Translations under genes and position numbers: made by a program | Shown: positions 23,875-32,848 of the stretch, in pieces | How positions within the stretch are numbered: the stretch's first letter is position 1 | How the letters are laid out: every line of letters starts with the position of its first letter | Notes under the pieces: generated by a model | Databases searched by the model: none | Seen by the model: the letters and a program-made list of their open reading frames with translations, nothing else | Told to the model about the DNA's origin: nothing | NCBI RefSeq assembly: GCF_000337095.1 | Contig: NZ_AOIV01000011.1 | Coordinates: 132,283-169,425 of the forward strand | DNA length: 37,143 nucleotides | Reading direction: 5' to 3' | DNA from: Halogeometricum pallidum JCM 14848 | GTDB taxonomy: Archaea > Halobacteriota > Halobacteria > Halobacteriales > Haloferacaceae

Positions 23875-26813
23875 CTCGAAACGATTCACGCGACCGGACG
23901 ACCGACGCATCGACGGACGAACGAACCGACGGAGGAGCGGGCGGTCCCGACGTGGGGGACCCGCCGGGGAACCCGTCCTCGGCCCGCCTCTCCCGGCGCG
24001 GATTCCTCGAAGGCGTCGGCCTCGCGTCCATCCTCGGCATCGGGGGCGCGTCGGCGACGGGCGAGACGCTGTTCTCGATGGACGGGCTGCGACCCGTCGA
24101 CGATCCGATCGGCGAGTATCCGTATCGGGAGTGGGAGGACCTCTACCGAGAGGAGTGGGACTGGGACTCGGTCGCCCGGTCGACGCACAGCGTCAACTGC
24201 ACCGGAAGCTGCTCGTGGAACGTCTACGTGAAGAACGGGCAGGTGTGGCGCGAGGAGCAGGCGGGCGATTACCCTCGGTTCGACGAATCGGTGCCGGACC
24301 CGAACCCCCGCGGCTGTCAGAAAGGGGCGTGCTACACCGACTACGTCAACGCCGACGAGCGCATCAAACACCCGCTGAAGCGCGTCGGCGAACGCGGGGA
24401 GGGGAAGTGGCAGCGGATCTCGTGGGACGAAGCGCTCACCGAAATCGCCGAACACGTCGTCGGCGAGGTGCAGGCCGGACGGTACGACGCCATCAGCGGC
24501 TTCACGCCGATTCCGGCGATGAGTCCGGTCTCGTTCGCCAGCGGGTCGCGGCTCATCAACCTGCTCGGCGGCGTCAGCCACTCCTTCTACGACTGGTACT
24601 CCGACCTCCCGCCGGGACAGCCCATCACGTGGGGAACGCAGACGGACAACGCCGAGAGCGCCGACTGGTACAACGCCGACTACATCATCGCGTGGGGGTC
24701 GAACATCAACGTCACGCGCATCCCGGACGCGAAGTACTTCCTCGAAGCGGGGTACAACGGGACGAAGCGCGTGGGCGTGTTCACCGACTACTCGCAGACG
24801 GCCATCCACACCGACGAGTGGTTGAGCCCCGAACCCGGCGCCGACACCGCCCTCGCCCTCGGGATGGCGCAGACCATCGTCTCTGAGGACCTGTACGACG
24901 AGGCGCACCTGAAAGAGCAGACCGACATGCCGCTTCTCGTCCGGCAGGACACCGGGAAGTTCCTCCGCGCGAGCGACGTGCCGTCGGTCGACACCGACGC
25001 CGACCGCCCCGAGTGGATGCTCCTCATGCTCGACTCGGAGGGGTCCCTCCGCGAGGCGCCGGGGTCGCTCGGCGAGCGAGACGGGCAGAAGGACTACTCG
25101 AAGAGCATCGAACTCGACTTCGATCCCAGACTCGGCGCCGAGACGACGGTGCAGACCACGGATGGGAGCGTCGAGGTTCGGACGGTCTGGAACGAACTCC
25201 GCGACGAACTCTCCCGGTACGACCCGGAGACGGTCCACGAGATGACGGGGGTCGGTCGCGAGACGTACCAGCGGGTCGCCCGCGAGTTCGCGGAGGTGGA
25301 CCGCGCGAAGATCATCCAGGGCAAGGGCGTCAACGACTGGTACCACAACGACCTCGGCAACCGCGCCATCCAGTTGCTCGTCACGCTGACGGGCAATCTC
25401 GGGAGACAGGGAACCGGTCTCGACCACTACGTCGGCCAGGAGAAGATCTGGACGCATCACGGCTGGCAGACGCTCTCGTTCCCGACCGGGAAGGTCCGAG
25501 GCGTACCGACGACGCTGTGGACGTACTACCACGCGGGCATCCTCGACAACACCGACCCCGACACGGCGGCGAAGATACGGGAGTCGATCGACAGGGGATG
25601 GATGCCGGTCTACCCGGCGGAGCGCGAGGACGGCTCTCGACCCGACCCGTCGACGATGTTCGTCTGGCGCGGCAACTACTTCAACCAGGCGAAGGGGAAC
25701 GTCGCCGTCGAGGAGGAGTTGTGGCCGAAACTCGACCTCGTGGTGGACATCAACTTCCGGATGGACTCGACGGCGATGTACTCGGACATCGTCCTGCCGA
25801 CGGCGAGTCACTACGAGAAGCACGACCTGTCGATGACGGACATGCACAGCTACGTCCACCCGTTCACGCCCGCGGTCGAACCGCTGGGGGAGTCGAAGAC
25901 CGACTGGCAGATATTCCGCGAACTCGCGGCGAAGATACAGGAGGTGGCGACCGACCGAGACGTCGAACCGATTCCCGACCGTCAGTTCGACCGCGAGATA
26001 GACCTCCGGTCGATCCACGACGACTACGTCCGCGACTGGGCGTCCGACGAGAGAGGGGCGCTGGCCGAGGACCGCGCGGCGTGTGAGTACATCCTCGACC
26101 ACTCCGAGGAGTCGAATCCCGAGGGAACGGACGAGCGAATCACGTTCGCCGACACGGTCGAACAGCCGCGGCGACTGCTCGAAGCGGGCGACCACTGGAC
26201 CTCCGATATCGAGGAGGGCGAGGCGTACATGCCGTGGAAGGACTTCGTGCAGGAGAAGAACCCGTGGCCGACGGTGACGGGGCGACAGCAGTACTACGTC
26301 GACCACGACTGGTTCCTCGAACTCGGCGAGCAGTTGCCGACGCACAAGGAGGGGCCGACGAAGACGGGTGGAGACTACCCGATGGAGTACAACACGCCGC
26401 ACGGCCGGTGGTCCATCCACTCGACGTGGCGCGACAACGAGAAACTGCTGCGCCTCCAGCGCGGGGAACCGGTCGTCTACCTCCACCCCGAGGACGCCGC
26501 CGAACGCGGCATCGAGGACGGGGACGCCGTGGAGGTGTTCAACGACCTCGCAGAGGTAGAACTGCAGGCGAAACTCTACCCGAGCAGTCAGCGCGGAACG
26601 GCGCGGATGTACTTCGCGTGGGAGCGGTTCCAGTTCCCCACCGACTCGCACTTCAACTCGCTCGTGCCGATGTACATGAAGCCGACCCAGTTGGTCCAGT
26701 ACCCCGAGGACACCGGCGAACACCTCTACTTCTTCCCCAACTACTGGGGGCCGACCGGGGTCAACAGCGACGTCCGCGTCGACGTGCGGAAGAAAGGGGG
26801 TGACGGCGGATGA
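23871..26813 (+). CDS. narG: Respiratory nitrate reductase catalytic subunit
   Basis: A 980-residue Mo-bisMGD enzyme. Residues 41-47 (SRRGFLE) form a twin-arginine motif, so the subunit is exported and faces the outside, unlike bacterial NarG. The FS0 [4Fe-4S] ligands are His106, Cys110, Cys114 (HSVNCTGSC) and Cys149 (RGCQKGAC). The segment NAESADWYNADYIIAWGSN holds Asp265, equivalent to the aspartate ligand of molybdenum in NarG. NYFNQAKGN and the C-terminal molydopterin-binding segments are typical. It reduces nitrate to nitrite with electrons from NarH. The ATG overlaps the previous stop (ATGA), and the stop overlaps narH by 4 nt. The sequence appears complete and undamaged. Confidence 0.96.
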   Translation: MTRNDSRDRTTDASTDERTDGGAGGPDVGDPPGNPSSARLSRRGFLEGVGLASILGIGGASATGETLFSMDGLRPVDDPIGEYPYREWEDLYREEWDWDSVARSTHSVNCTGSCSWNVYVKNGQVWREEQAGDYPRFDESVPDPNPRGCQKGACYTDYVNADERIKHPLKRVGERGEGKWQRISWDEALTEIAEHVVGEVQAGRYDAISGFTPIPAMSPVSFASGSRLINLLGGVSHSFYDWYSDLPPGQPITWGTQTDNAESADWYNADYIIAWGSNINVTRIPDAKYFLEAGYNGTKRVGVFTDYSQTAIHTDEWLSPEPGADTALALGMAQTIVSEDLYDEAHLKEQTDMPLLVRQDTGKFLRASDVPSVDTDADRPEWMLLMLDSEGSLREAPGSLGERDGQKDYSKSIELDFDPRLGAETTVQTTDGSVEVRTVWNELRDELSRYDPETVHEMTGVGRETYQRVAREFAEVDRAKIIQGKGVNDWYHNDLGNRAIQLLVTLTGNLGRQGTGLDHYVGQEKIWTHHGWQTLSFPTGKVRGVPTTLWTYYHAGILDNTDPDTAAKIRESIDRGWMPVYPAEREDGSRPDPSTMFVWRGNYFNQAKGNVAVEEELWPKLDLVVDINFRMDSTAMYSDIVLPTASHYEKHDLSMTDMHSYVHPFTPAVEPLGESKTDWQIFRELAAKIQEVATDRDVEPIPDRQFDREIDLRSIHDDYVRDWASDERGALAEDRAACEYILDHSEESNPEGTDERITFADTVEQPRRLLEAGDHWTSDIEEGEAYMPWKDFVQEKNPWPTVTGRQQYYVDHDWFLELGEQLPTHKEGPTKTGGDYPMEYNTPHGRWSIHSTWRDNEKLLRLQRGEPVVYLHPEDAAERGIEDGDAVEVFNDLAEVELQAKLYPSSQRGTARMYFAWERFQFPTDSHFNSLVPMYMKPTQLVQYPEDTGEHLYFFPNYWGPTGVNSDVRVDVRKKGGDGG

Positions 26814-27907
26814 GCGGTCGCGAGACCGACGCGGGGACCGAGACGGGGGCGTCGACGCCGACGCCCGACGACGGCGTCGACCTCGCGGAGGGCGTCGACC
26901 ACCAGGTGGCGATGGTGATGGACCTGAACAAGTGCATCGGCTGTCAGACGTGCACGGTCGCGTGCAAGTCGCTGTGGACCGAGGGCGGCGGCCGCGACTA
27001 CATGTACTGGAACAACGTCGAGACGAGGCCCGGCGAGGGCTACCCCCGCGACTGGGAGAACTCCGGCGGGGGCTGGAAGTCGGGCGAGCACTCCGAGCGT
27101 CGACCCGGCGAGATACCGGCACAGGAGGATTACGGCGACGCGTGGGAGTTCAACCACGGGGAGGTGATGTACGACGGGAGCGACCAACCCCTCCGGCCGC
27201 AGTCGGACCCCGAGTGGGGGCCGAACTGGGACGAGGACCGCGGCGACGGCGAGTACCCCAACTCCTATTACTTCTACCTCCCGCGCATCTGCAACCACTG
27301 CACGCACCCCTCCTGCGTCGAGGCGTGCCCGCGAAAGGCCATCTACAAGCGCGAGGAGGACGGCATCGTCCTCATCGACCAAGAGCGGTGTCGCGGCTAC
27401 CGCTACTGCGTCGAGGGCTGTCCGTACAAGAAGGTGTACTACAACGCGACGAAGAAGACCTCCGAGAAGTGCATCTTCTGCTACCCGCGCATCGAGGGCG
27501 AAGGGCCGGACGGCGAGACGTTCGCGCCGGCCTGCGCCGAGGACTGCCCGCCGCAACTCCGGTTGGTGGGCTTTCTCGACGACGAACAGGGACCGATTCA
27601 CAAGCTCGTGAACGAGTACGAGGTGGCCCTCCCGCTTCACCCCGAGTACCGGACGCAACCGAACGTCTACTACATCCCCCCGTTCGCGCCGCCGCAGCAC
27701 TCCGAGGACGGCGAGACGGTGGACGTAGAGCGCATCCCGCGAAACTACTTGGAGAAGCTGTTCGGCGAACGCGTCCACGACGCCCTCGACACCATCGAAC
27801 GGGAGCGCGATAAGGTGGACCGCGGCGGGTCGAGTGAACTGCTCGATCTGCTCACCGACACGAACCCGGCGCGGAAGTACCGGTTGGAGGTGTTTGACGA
27901 TGATTGA
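26810..27907 (+). CDS. narH: Respiratory nitrate reductase Fe-S subunit
   Basis: A 365-residue protein, shorter than bacterial NarH. The four ferredoxin-type cluster motifs are present: KCIGCQTCTVACKSLW, RICNHCTHPSCVEACPRKAI, RCRGYRYCVEGCPYKK, and KCIFCYPR together with CAEDCP. In the third motif a Tyr stands where a fourth cluster Cys would be (CRGY; Trp in E. coli NarH), which predicts one [3Fe-4S] and three [4Fe-4S] clusters, as in the NarGH/DMSO reductase family. It forms the electron wire between the Rieske/cytochrome b or gamma subunit and NarG. It has no signal sequence, so it is expected to hitchhike on NarG via Tat. The 114-nt gap following it is the largest in the operon. Confidence 0.95.
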   Translation: MSGRETDAGTETGASTPTPDDGVDLAEGVDHQVAMVMDLNKCIGCQTCTVACKSLWTEGGGRDYMYWNNVETRPGEGYPRDWENSGGGWKSGEHSERRPGEIPAQEDYGDAWEFNHGEVMYDGSDQPLRPQSDPEWGPNWDEDRGDGEYPNSYYFYLPRICNHCTHPSCVEACPRKAIYKREEDGIVLIDQERCRGYRYCVEGCPYKKVYYNATKKTSEKCIFCYPRIEGEGPDGETFAPACAEDCPPQLRLVGFLDDEQGPIHKLVNEYEVALPLHPEYRTQPNVYYIPPFAPPQHSEDGETVDVERIPRNYLEKLFGERVHDALDTIERERDKVDRGGSSELLDLLTDTNPARKYRLEVFDDD

Positions 27908-28021
27908 GCACAGCGAAATCTCGTCAAGCTCGGGAGAGATCCGCTCTCCCGGTGTTCGACTGATGCGAGCAGTGCGAGCGAAGTCGAGTTCGCCGGCGCC
28001 TGCGCCGGAGGTGTTCGGCTG
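27908..28021 (+). repeat. Repeat-bearing spacer with two hairpins in the nar operon
   Basis: All other junctions in the operon overlap or are within about 10 nt, but this one is 114 nt. GGTGTTCGACTGATGCG at 27951-27967 and GGTGTTCGGCTGATGCG at 28011-28027 are direct repeats 60 bp apart. A related GGTGTTTGACGATGATTG lies at the narH end (27891-27908). Between them are two perfect hairpins: CGGGAGAG/CTCTCCCG (27931-27951, 5-nt loop) and CCGGCGC/GCGCCGG (27993-28008). The block looks like a duplication of the gene junction carrying RNA stem-loops, and could set transcript processing or relative expression of narGH and the later genes. Confidence 0.65.
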
Positions 28022-28843
28022 ATGCGTGACCGAAAGGGGTGGACCGTCGCCGCGTGGGCCGCCGTCGCCGCCTGTTTCGTCCTCGCGGCGGCCGTCGTCG
28101 GCCCCGCGACGGTGTCGGCGCGACCGGCGAACCAGATTCCCGTCGAATCGGTGTCTGTCGCGGACGACCCGCAGCGACCGACCGGCGAGGCGTGGGACAC
28201 GGCGCCGCCCGTCGAAGTGCCGCTGACGAGCGCGCCGAGCGGGCTCCCGAACGCGAGCGACACGTCCGTCGAGACGGTCCGCGTGCAGTCGGTGCGGACC
28301 GACGAGCGGTTTTTCCTCCGCCTCTCGTGGGCGGACGACACGGCCGACCGCAACGCGTCCGGCCCCCGCGAGTTCGCCGACGCGGCGGCGGTCCAAGTGC
28401 CGGTGAACACCAGCGCCCGACCGCCCATCTCGATGGGCAGCACCCGCAACCCGGTGAACGTCTGGTACTGGCACGCCGGCGGGGAGTCGGAGGAACTCCT
28501 CGCGGGCGGGCCCGGCACGACCACCGCCTTCGAGTCCGCGTCGGTCGAGACGTCGACGGCGTACGACGACGGTCGGTGGACGGTCGTCCTCTCGCGGAAC
28601 GTCTCGACCGCCGCAGCCAACCGAACGACGCTCGCCGTCGACCGCGACGTCGACGTGGCGTTCGCCGTCTGGAACGGCGCGAACGCGGAGCGCTCGGGTC
28701 GGAAGGCGGTCAGCGAGTGGCACCACTTCGCGCTCGGACCCGGCCCGCGGGGACCGCCGTACGAGTCCATCCTGTGGACCATCGCCGGCCTCGCCATCGT
28801 CGGGACGACGCTGGTCACGATACAGGCGGTGCGGAGGAACTGA
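28022..28843 (+). CDS. Haem b-binding gamma-like subunit (ethylbenzene dehydrogenase type)
   Basis: A 273-residue protein with an N-terminal signal/anchor (GWTVAAWAAVAACFVLAAAV), a beta-rich exported domain and a C-terminal anchor helix (ESILWTIAGLAIVGTTLVTI) ending RRN. It matches the haem-binding gamma subunit family of DMSO-reductase-type enzymes such as ethylbenzene, selenate or chlorate reductases. Those ligate haem b by Met and Lys; candidates here are Met in ISMGSTRNPVNVWYWHAG and Lys in SGRKAVSEWHHFALG. It would link NarGH to membrane or soluble electron donors on the outer face. It corresponds to ORF7 of described Haloferax nar operons. The ATG overlaps the repeated junction sequence. 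Topology supports a tail-anchored or double-anchored subunit. Confidence 0.82.
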   Translation: MRDRKGWTVAAWAAVAACFVLAAAVVGPATVSARPANQIPVESVSVADDPQRPTGEAWDTAPPVEVPLTSAPSGLPNASDTSVETVRVQSVRTDERFFLRLSWADDTADRNASGPREFADAAAVQVPVNTSARPPISMGSTRNPVNVWYWHAGGESEELLAGGPGTTTAFESASVETSTAYDDGRWTVVLSRNVSTAAANRTTLAVDRDVDVAFAVWNGANAERSGRKAVSEWHHFALGPGPRGPPYESILWTIAGLAIVGTTLVTIQAVRRN

Positions 28844-28844
28844 G

Positions 28845-29612
28845 ATGAACGAGATGAACGCGAACGCAGACGACGACGCGACGGTCGAACCGAACGACGA
28901 GACGACTCCGAACTCCGAGACGACTCCGCGCGCCGACGACGCCCTCGACGCGGGACGGGTGGACCGGGAGGCGGCCGCTCGGGGCGGCCTCTACGCGCTC
29001 TCGGCGACGCTGTTGGACGAACCCGACGAGTCGCTGTACGCCAGGCTCGCGGCCGGCGACGTCCACGAGACGTGCCGCGAACTGGTCGACGCCTGCGGTC
29101 TGGCGGTCGAGCCCCCGGACCTGACCGTCGACGAGGACCGCGAGACGCTGTGCGCGCGGTTCAACGACCTGTTCACCGTCGGGTACGCCGAGTACGCCGA
29201 CCGGACAGACGGGTCGCTCGATACCGAGGGACCGCCGGTGTCGCTGTACGGGTCGGCGTACCGGCCGGACGCGTCGTGGAACGACGTGAACCTCGACTTG
29301 GCGCGGGCGTACGAGTACTTCGGGCTGACGGTCGACCAGTCGGCCCGCGACAACCACGATTTCCTCCCCTACCAGTTGGAGTTCACGGGCTACCTCGCGC
29401 GGCGCGAGGCGGACGCCTCCCCGGACGCCGGCCGGGCGAGGCTCGACTTCCACGACCGACACCTCCGCGTCGTCGCCGACGGGTTCGCGGAGCGGATGGC
29501 CGGGGAGAGAGGAACGGGGCCGTACGGCGAACTCGCCGACTTTCTCGCGCGGTTCGTCGCCGCCGACCAGTCGGCCCTCGCCGAGCGGTTCGAGGGGGGT
29601 GACGGCCCGTGA
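28845..29612 (+). CDS. narJ: Nitrate reductase chaperone (TorD/NarJ family)
   Basis: A 255-residue protein, all-helical after an acidic, Asn/Thr-rich N-terminus of about 45 residues. Family hallmarks are GGLYALSATLLDEPDESLYA, LCARFNDLFTVGY, and the central DNHDFLPYQLEFTGYLARR, which is the (D/N)H-x-x-x-x-LEF element of TorD-like chaperones. These bind the Tat signal and apo-enzyme of molybdenum oxidoreductases and permit cofactor insertion before export, so NarG is the client. It begins 1 nt after the previous stop. An alternative in-frame Met lies 9 nt downstream. The stop overlaps the next GTG start by 4 nt. Confidence 0.9.
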   Translation: MNEMNANADDDATVEPNDETTPNSETTPRADDALDAGRVDREAAARGGLYALSATLLDEPDESLYARLAAGDVHETCRELVDACGLAVEPPDLTVDEDRETLCARFNDLFTVGYAEYADRTDGSLDTEGPPVSLYGSAYRPDASWNDVNLDLARAYEYFGLTVDQSARDNHDFLPYQLEFTGYLARREADASPDAGRARLDFHDRHLRVVADGFAERMAGERGTGPYGELADFLARFVAADQSALAERFEGGDGP

Positions 29613-30499
29613 GCGGTCGGCGCGTCGCGGAGACGCTCGACGACGGATCGAGCGCGGTGCGCGCTTTCCTCTCGGGAGGTTCGTCGCGTCCCGTCCGCCC
29701 CCTCGCGGGAGCGCTCGCGCTCGTTCCCCTCGTCGGGACGGTGCTGTACCGCGTCGTCCACAACGCGCCCGGGTCGCCGCCAGCGTCCCTCGGGAACCTC
29801 GCCGCGCTCGCGCTGCCGTTCGCGGCCGCGGGACCGGCGCTGGCGGCGCTGCTCCTCGCCTCGACGGCGGAGAAACCGGCGGCGCGGGTCGGTCTCGCCT
29901 TCGCCGGCGGGTTCGGACTCCTCGCGCTCGCCGCATCGAGCGCGTGGTACCCGGCGGCGGTCGGCGTCGCTTTCGGCGGGGCGCTCCTCGCCGGGTCCGT
30001 CGGCGTTCGGGCACGGCGGAGCGGCGTCGCGGGGCTTCGGTATCCGGTCGTCGCCACCCTGCTCGTCGTCGGTATCACCGCGTCGTTGGCGGCCGTCGCG
30101 GGCGTCACATCCGCGACGCTCCGTCCCCTCGGGTCCGACGCGGCGCTCGTCGGCGTGGGACTCGCGCCGGTACTCCTCGGAACGGACCGGACGAGCCTCC
30201 TCGCGGGCGTCGTCGCCGCCGTCTGCACGTTCTCCGTCGCGACCGGCCTCCCCTACGTCGCCGGGGCGACGCTGCTCGTCGGCGGCGGTGTCGTCGGCGC
30301 GCCGATATCGCTCGTCGTCCTCGCCGTCGGCGGCGGCGTCGCCGCCGTCGTCTCCGCGCTCCGCCGGGGGCGGCTCGACGGCGCGTGCGGGGCCGGACTA
30401 CTGCTCGCCGCCGGCGTCCCGGCGACGGTCCCGCGTGCGCTCGGCGTAGTCGTCGCCCTCGCACTGCTGCTCGACGCTTCGGGGGGTGAGGCGTCGTGA
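29609..30499 (+). CDS. Polytopic membrane protein (nar ORF9-like)
   Basis: A 296-residue protein from GTG 29609 (GTGA overlap). After about 30 residues it consists of some eight to nine hydrophobic helices rich in Ala, Val, Gly and Leu (VRPLAGALALVPLVGTVLYR, ASLAAVAGVTSATLRPLGSD, LLVGGGVVGAPISLVVLAVG). There are no ligand-type His pairs, Cys motifs or transporter signatures. The corresponding gene follows narJ in described Haloferax nar operons with no assigned role. It could be a nitrate/nitrite permeation or assembly factor, but nothing in the sequence settles this. The stop overlaps the HEAT-repeat gene by 4 nt, so it is firmly in the operon. Confidence 0.75.
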   Translation: MSGRRVAETLDDGSSAVRAFLSGGSSRPVRPLAGALALVPLVGTVLYRVVHNAPGSPPASLGNLAALALPFAAAGPALAALLLASTAEKPAARVGLAFAGGFGLLALAASSAWYPAAVGVAFGGALLAGSVGVRARRSGVAGLRYPVVATLLVVGITASLAAVAGVTSATLRPLGSDAALVGVGLAPVLLGTDRTSLLAGVVAAVCTFSVATGLPYVAGATLLVGGGVVGAPISLVVLAVGGGVAAVVSALRRGRLDGACGAGLLLAAGVPATVPRALGVVVALALLLDASGGEAS

Positions 30500-31332
30500 G
30501 GGACGAAGAGGAGGCGACCGACGGGCCGCCGGACCCCCAGCTACACCCGGAGAACAGCCCGGGTTTTGGCGACGACCCGGCGGGGCTCGAAGACATCGAG
30601 GTGGACCGCGACGTGACCATCGGCGAGGCGTCGCTGGACGAGTTAGGCGCGAGCGACACCGAGCCGGTCGAGTCCGACGCCGTCGCCGACCTCCTGGCGG
30701 CACTCGGGGACGAGAGCGTCGTGGAGCGACGCCGCGCCGCGCTGGCGCTCGCCGAGCGCGAACGCTCGGACGCCGTCGTCGACGGACTGCGCCGGGCCGC
30801 GACGGCCGACTCCGACGCCGAAGTCCGGCAGTTCGCCGTCGAATCGCTCGCCAAACACGGCGGTTCGGTCGCCGCGGAGACGGCGCGCGGGCGGGCCGAG
30901 AGCGACCCGAACCCGTGGGTGCGGGCCGAGGCCGTCGTCGCGTTGGACCGCCTCGACCGACGCGCCCACGAGGACCGACTCGCGGCCGCGCTGACCGACG
31001 ACCACCACGCCGTTCGCCGGAACGCCATCATCTCGCTGTTCAAACTCCGCGGCGAGGACTCTCTGCCGCACCTGTTGGAACTGACCGACGACCCGAGCGA
31101 ACGGGTCCGCGAGTGGGCGGCCCACCTCCTCGGCGGCGTCGACGACGACCGCGCCCGGAATCGACTGGACCGACTCGCCGAGGAGGACGAGAGCGACATC
31201 GTCCGCGAGACGGCCGGCCGCGCCGAATCGGTCGACCCGGGGAGCTTCCGCCGCCAGTTCAGCGGCGCACTGGACGAGACCGACCGCACCCTCCCCGGCG
31301 AGGACGACCTGAACCGGACGCCGGACCTCTGA
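30496..31332 (+). CDS. HEAT/PBS-lyase-type repeat protein
   Basis: A 278-residue protein from GTG 30496. The acidic N-terminus (about 1-55, with DDPAGLEDIEVDRDV) is followed by six or so HEAT-like helical repeats of about 30 residues between 55 and 250: LLAALGDESVVERRRAALAL, SDAEVRQFAVESLAKHGGSV, NPWVRAEAVVALDRLDRRAH, DDHHAVRRNAIISLFKLRGE, DPSERVREWAAHLLGGV. Proteins of this kind are scaffolds. Related HEAT proteins occur with haloarchaeal respiratory enzymes and may help assembly of NarGH; that is inference. No catalytic residues are seen. It is coupled to the preceding gene and followed by the Mrp fusion after 9 nt. Confidence 0.8.
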   Translation: MRDEEEATDGPPDPQLHPENSPGFGDDPAGLEDIEVDRDVTIGEASLDELGASDTEPVESDAVADLLAALGDESVVERRRAALALAERERSDAVVDGLRRAATADSDAEVRQFAVESLAKHGGSVAAETARGRAESDPNPWVRAEAVVALDRLDRRAHEDRLAAALTDDHHAVRRNAIISLFKLRGEDSLPHLLELTDDPSERVREWAAHLLGGVDDDRARNRLDRLAEEDESDIVRETAGRAESVDPGSFRRQFSGALDETDRTLPGEDDLNRTPDL

Positions 31333-31341
31333 GCATCCACC

Positions 31342-32679
31342 ATGACCGACGAGACACCGCGAACGACCGACCGCGACGCACCGGAATCGAGAGACGAACC
31401 GCGAGACGAGCGACGAACGGACACACGGCGGGCTGCCGACGGACTCGAAGACCGAGTCGAGGCCGCACTGCGCGCCGTCAGAGACCCGGAGGCGAACGTC
31501 AACGTGTTCGAGGCCGGGTTGATCGAGTCCCTCGACGTGAACGGAGACGAGGTGACCGTCGGAGCGGCCGTGGCGGAGTTCGACCCGCAGAGCGCACAGG
31601 AGGTGATGCGGGCGATACTGCGGGCGGTCCGGGACGTTCCCGGCGTCGAGAACGCCCACGTCGAACCGATGGCCCCGTCGTCCGCCGACGGGACCGCGGG
31701 CGTGCACGGGTTTGACACCGTCATCGCCGTCGCCAGCGCGAAGGGCGGCGTCGGGAAGTCGACCGTCGCGACCGGACTCGCCTGCGCGCTCGCGGCCGAC
31801 CGCGCGACGGGCCTGTTCGACGCCGATATCCACGGTCCGAACGTTCCGACGATGCTCGACGTCGACGGGCCGGTCCATTCCGCCGACGACGGGAGTCCGC
31901 TTCCGGTCGTCGCCCCGGGGGGCGACGCCAACCTCGACGTGATGAGCGTCGGACTGATGGAGACCGGCGCGCCCCTCGCGTGGCGCGGCGCGATGGCGCA
32001 CGACGCGTTGACCGAACTGTACGAGGACACCGCCTGGCGCGCCGACGACACGCTCGTCCTCGACCTGCCGCCGGGGACCGGCGACGCGGTTCTCACCACG
32101 TTGCAGGAGGTGCCGGTCGACGGCGTCGTCGTCGTCACGACGCCGTTCCCCGCGAGCCTCGAAGACACGGCGCGGAGCGTCGAACTGTTCCGCGACAACG
32201 ACGTGCCGGTGCTCGGCGCCGTCGTCAACATGGGTTCGTTCGACTGCCCCTCCTGCGGCGACGAACACGAACTGTTCCCCGACGGATCGCCGGCGGAGAC
32301 GCTGTCGGCCCCGCTGTTGGCCGAACTCCCCTTCTCGACCGAGTACCAGCGGACGCCGGTTCCGGGGGACTCGCGCGGTCCGATGGGCGAACTCACCGAC
32401 GCCGTCGCGGATGCGGCGGAGGCGCCGTGGGACCCGGAGATTCCGCCGTCGACGCTCGACATCCGGGGCGACCCGCCCGAACGACGGCGGGAACGCGTCG
32501 CTGAACGGTTCGCGTCGCTCGACGGCGGCGCCGAGTTCTCGCTCGTCAGCGACCGCGACCCCTCCCCGGTCCGCGAGTTCCTCGCCGACCTCGCCGACGG
32601 GGATTCCGCAGCGTTCGACGATTTCTCGGTCGAACGTCGCACCCCCCGAGACTGGGTGCTCTCGGTGACGGTGCCGTGA
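31342..32679 (+). CDS. DUF59-Mrp(ApbC)-DUF2249 fusion, Fe-S carrier ATPase
   Basis: A 445-residue three-part protein. Residues about 30-105 are a DUF59/MIP18 domain (VEAALRAVRDPEANVNVFEA, VTVGAAVAEFDPQSAQEVMR). Residues 120-360 are an Mrp/Nbp35 P-loop domain with deviant Walker A ASAKGGVGKST near 132, FDADIHGPNVPTML, DLPPGTGDAVLTTLQEVP, and the cluster-bridging pair CPSC near 301. Residues about 368-445 (LDIRGDPPERRRERVAERFA, SLDGGAEFSLVSDRDPSPVR, FSVERRTPRDWVLSVTVP) align with DUF2249, the domain that occurs alone three times in this window. Mrp proteins carry and transfer [4Fe-4S] clusters. Its place as the last gene of the nar operon points to dedicated cluster supply for NarB, NarG and NarH. 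The fusion supports a DUF2249 role in the same path. Confidence 0.88.
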   Translation: MTDETPRTTDRDAPESRDEPRDERRTDTRRAADGLEDRVEAALRAVRDPEANVNVFEAGLIESLDVNGDEVTVGAAVAEFDPQSAQEVMRAILRAVRDVPGVENAHVEPMAPSSADGTAGVHGFDTVIAVASAKGGVGKSTVATGLACALAADRATGLFDADIHGPNVPTMLDVDGPVHSADDGSPLPVVAPGGDANLDVMSVGLMETGAPLAWRGAMAHDALTELYEDTAWRADDTLVLDLPPGTGDAVLTTLQEVPVDGVVVVTTPFPASLEDTARSVELFRDNDVPVLGAVVNMGSFDCPSCGDEHELFPDGSPAETLSAPLLAELPFSTEYQRTPVPGDSRGPMGELTDAVADAAEAPWDPEIPPSTLDIRGDPPERRRERVAERFASLDGGAEFSLVSDRDPSPVREFLADLADGDSAAFDDFSVERRTPRDWVLSVTVP

Positions 32680-32848
32680 GCGCGGCGGCGTCCACGGCGG
32701 GCGTACTCGAGACCGGGCGTTCTCCCACCTTTCGACGTTGAGACGGGACACGGTATCAGCGGTGCCCCCTCGATTGCACCACGGCGCTCACAGTCGCCTC
32801 ACTCCGGACGTCTCCGTCTCGGTCGCCGGGGTTCGCAACTTCTAACGT

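Noticed and set aside
23886..27122. A 1078-codon open frame antisense to narG and narH
   Set aside because: It is an artefact of high-GC codon use; the plus strand carries unmistakable NarG and NarH.
30105..32642. Long Ser/Arg-rich antisense frame opposite the HEAT and Mrp genes
   Set aside because: Composition is that of a shadow frame, with no family motifs; the plus strand has clear proteins.
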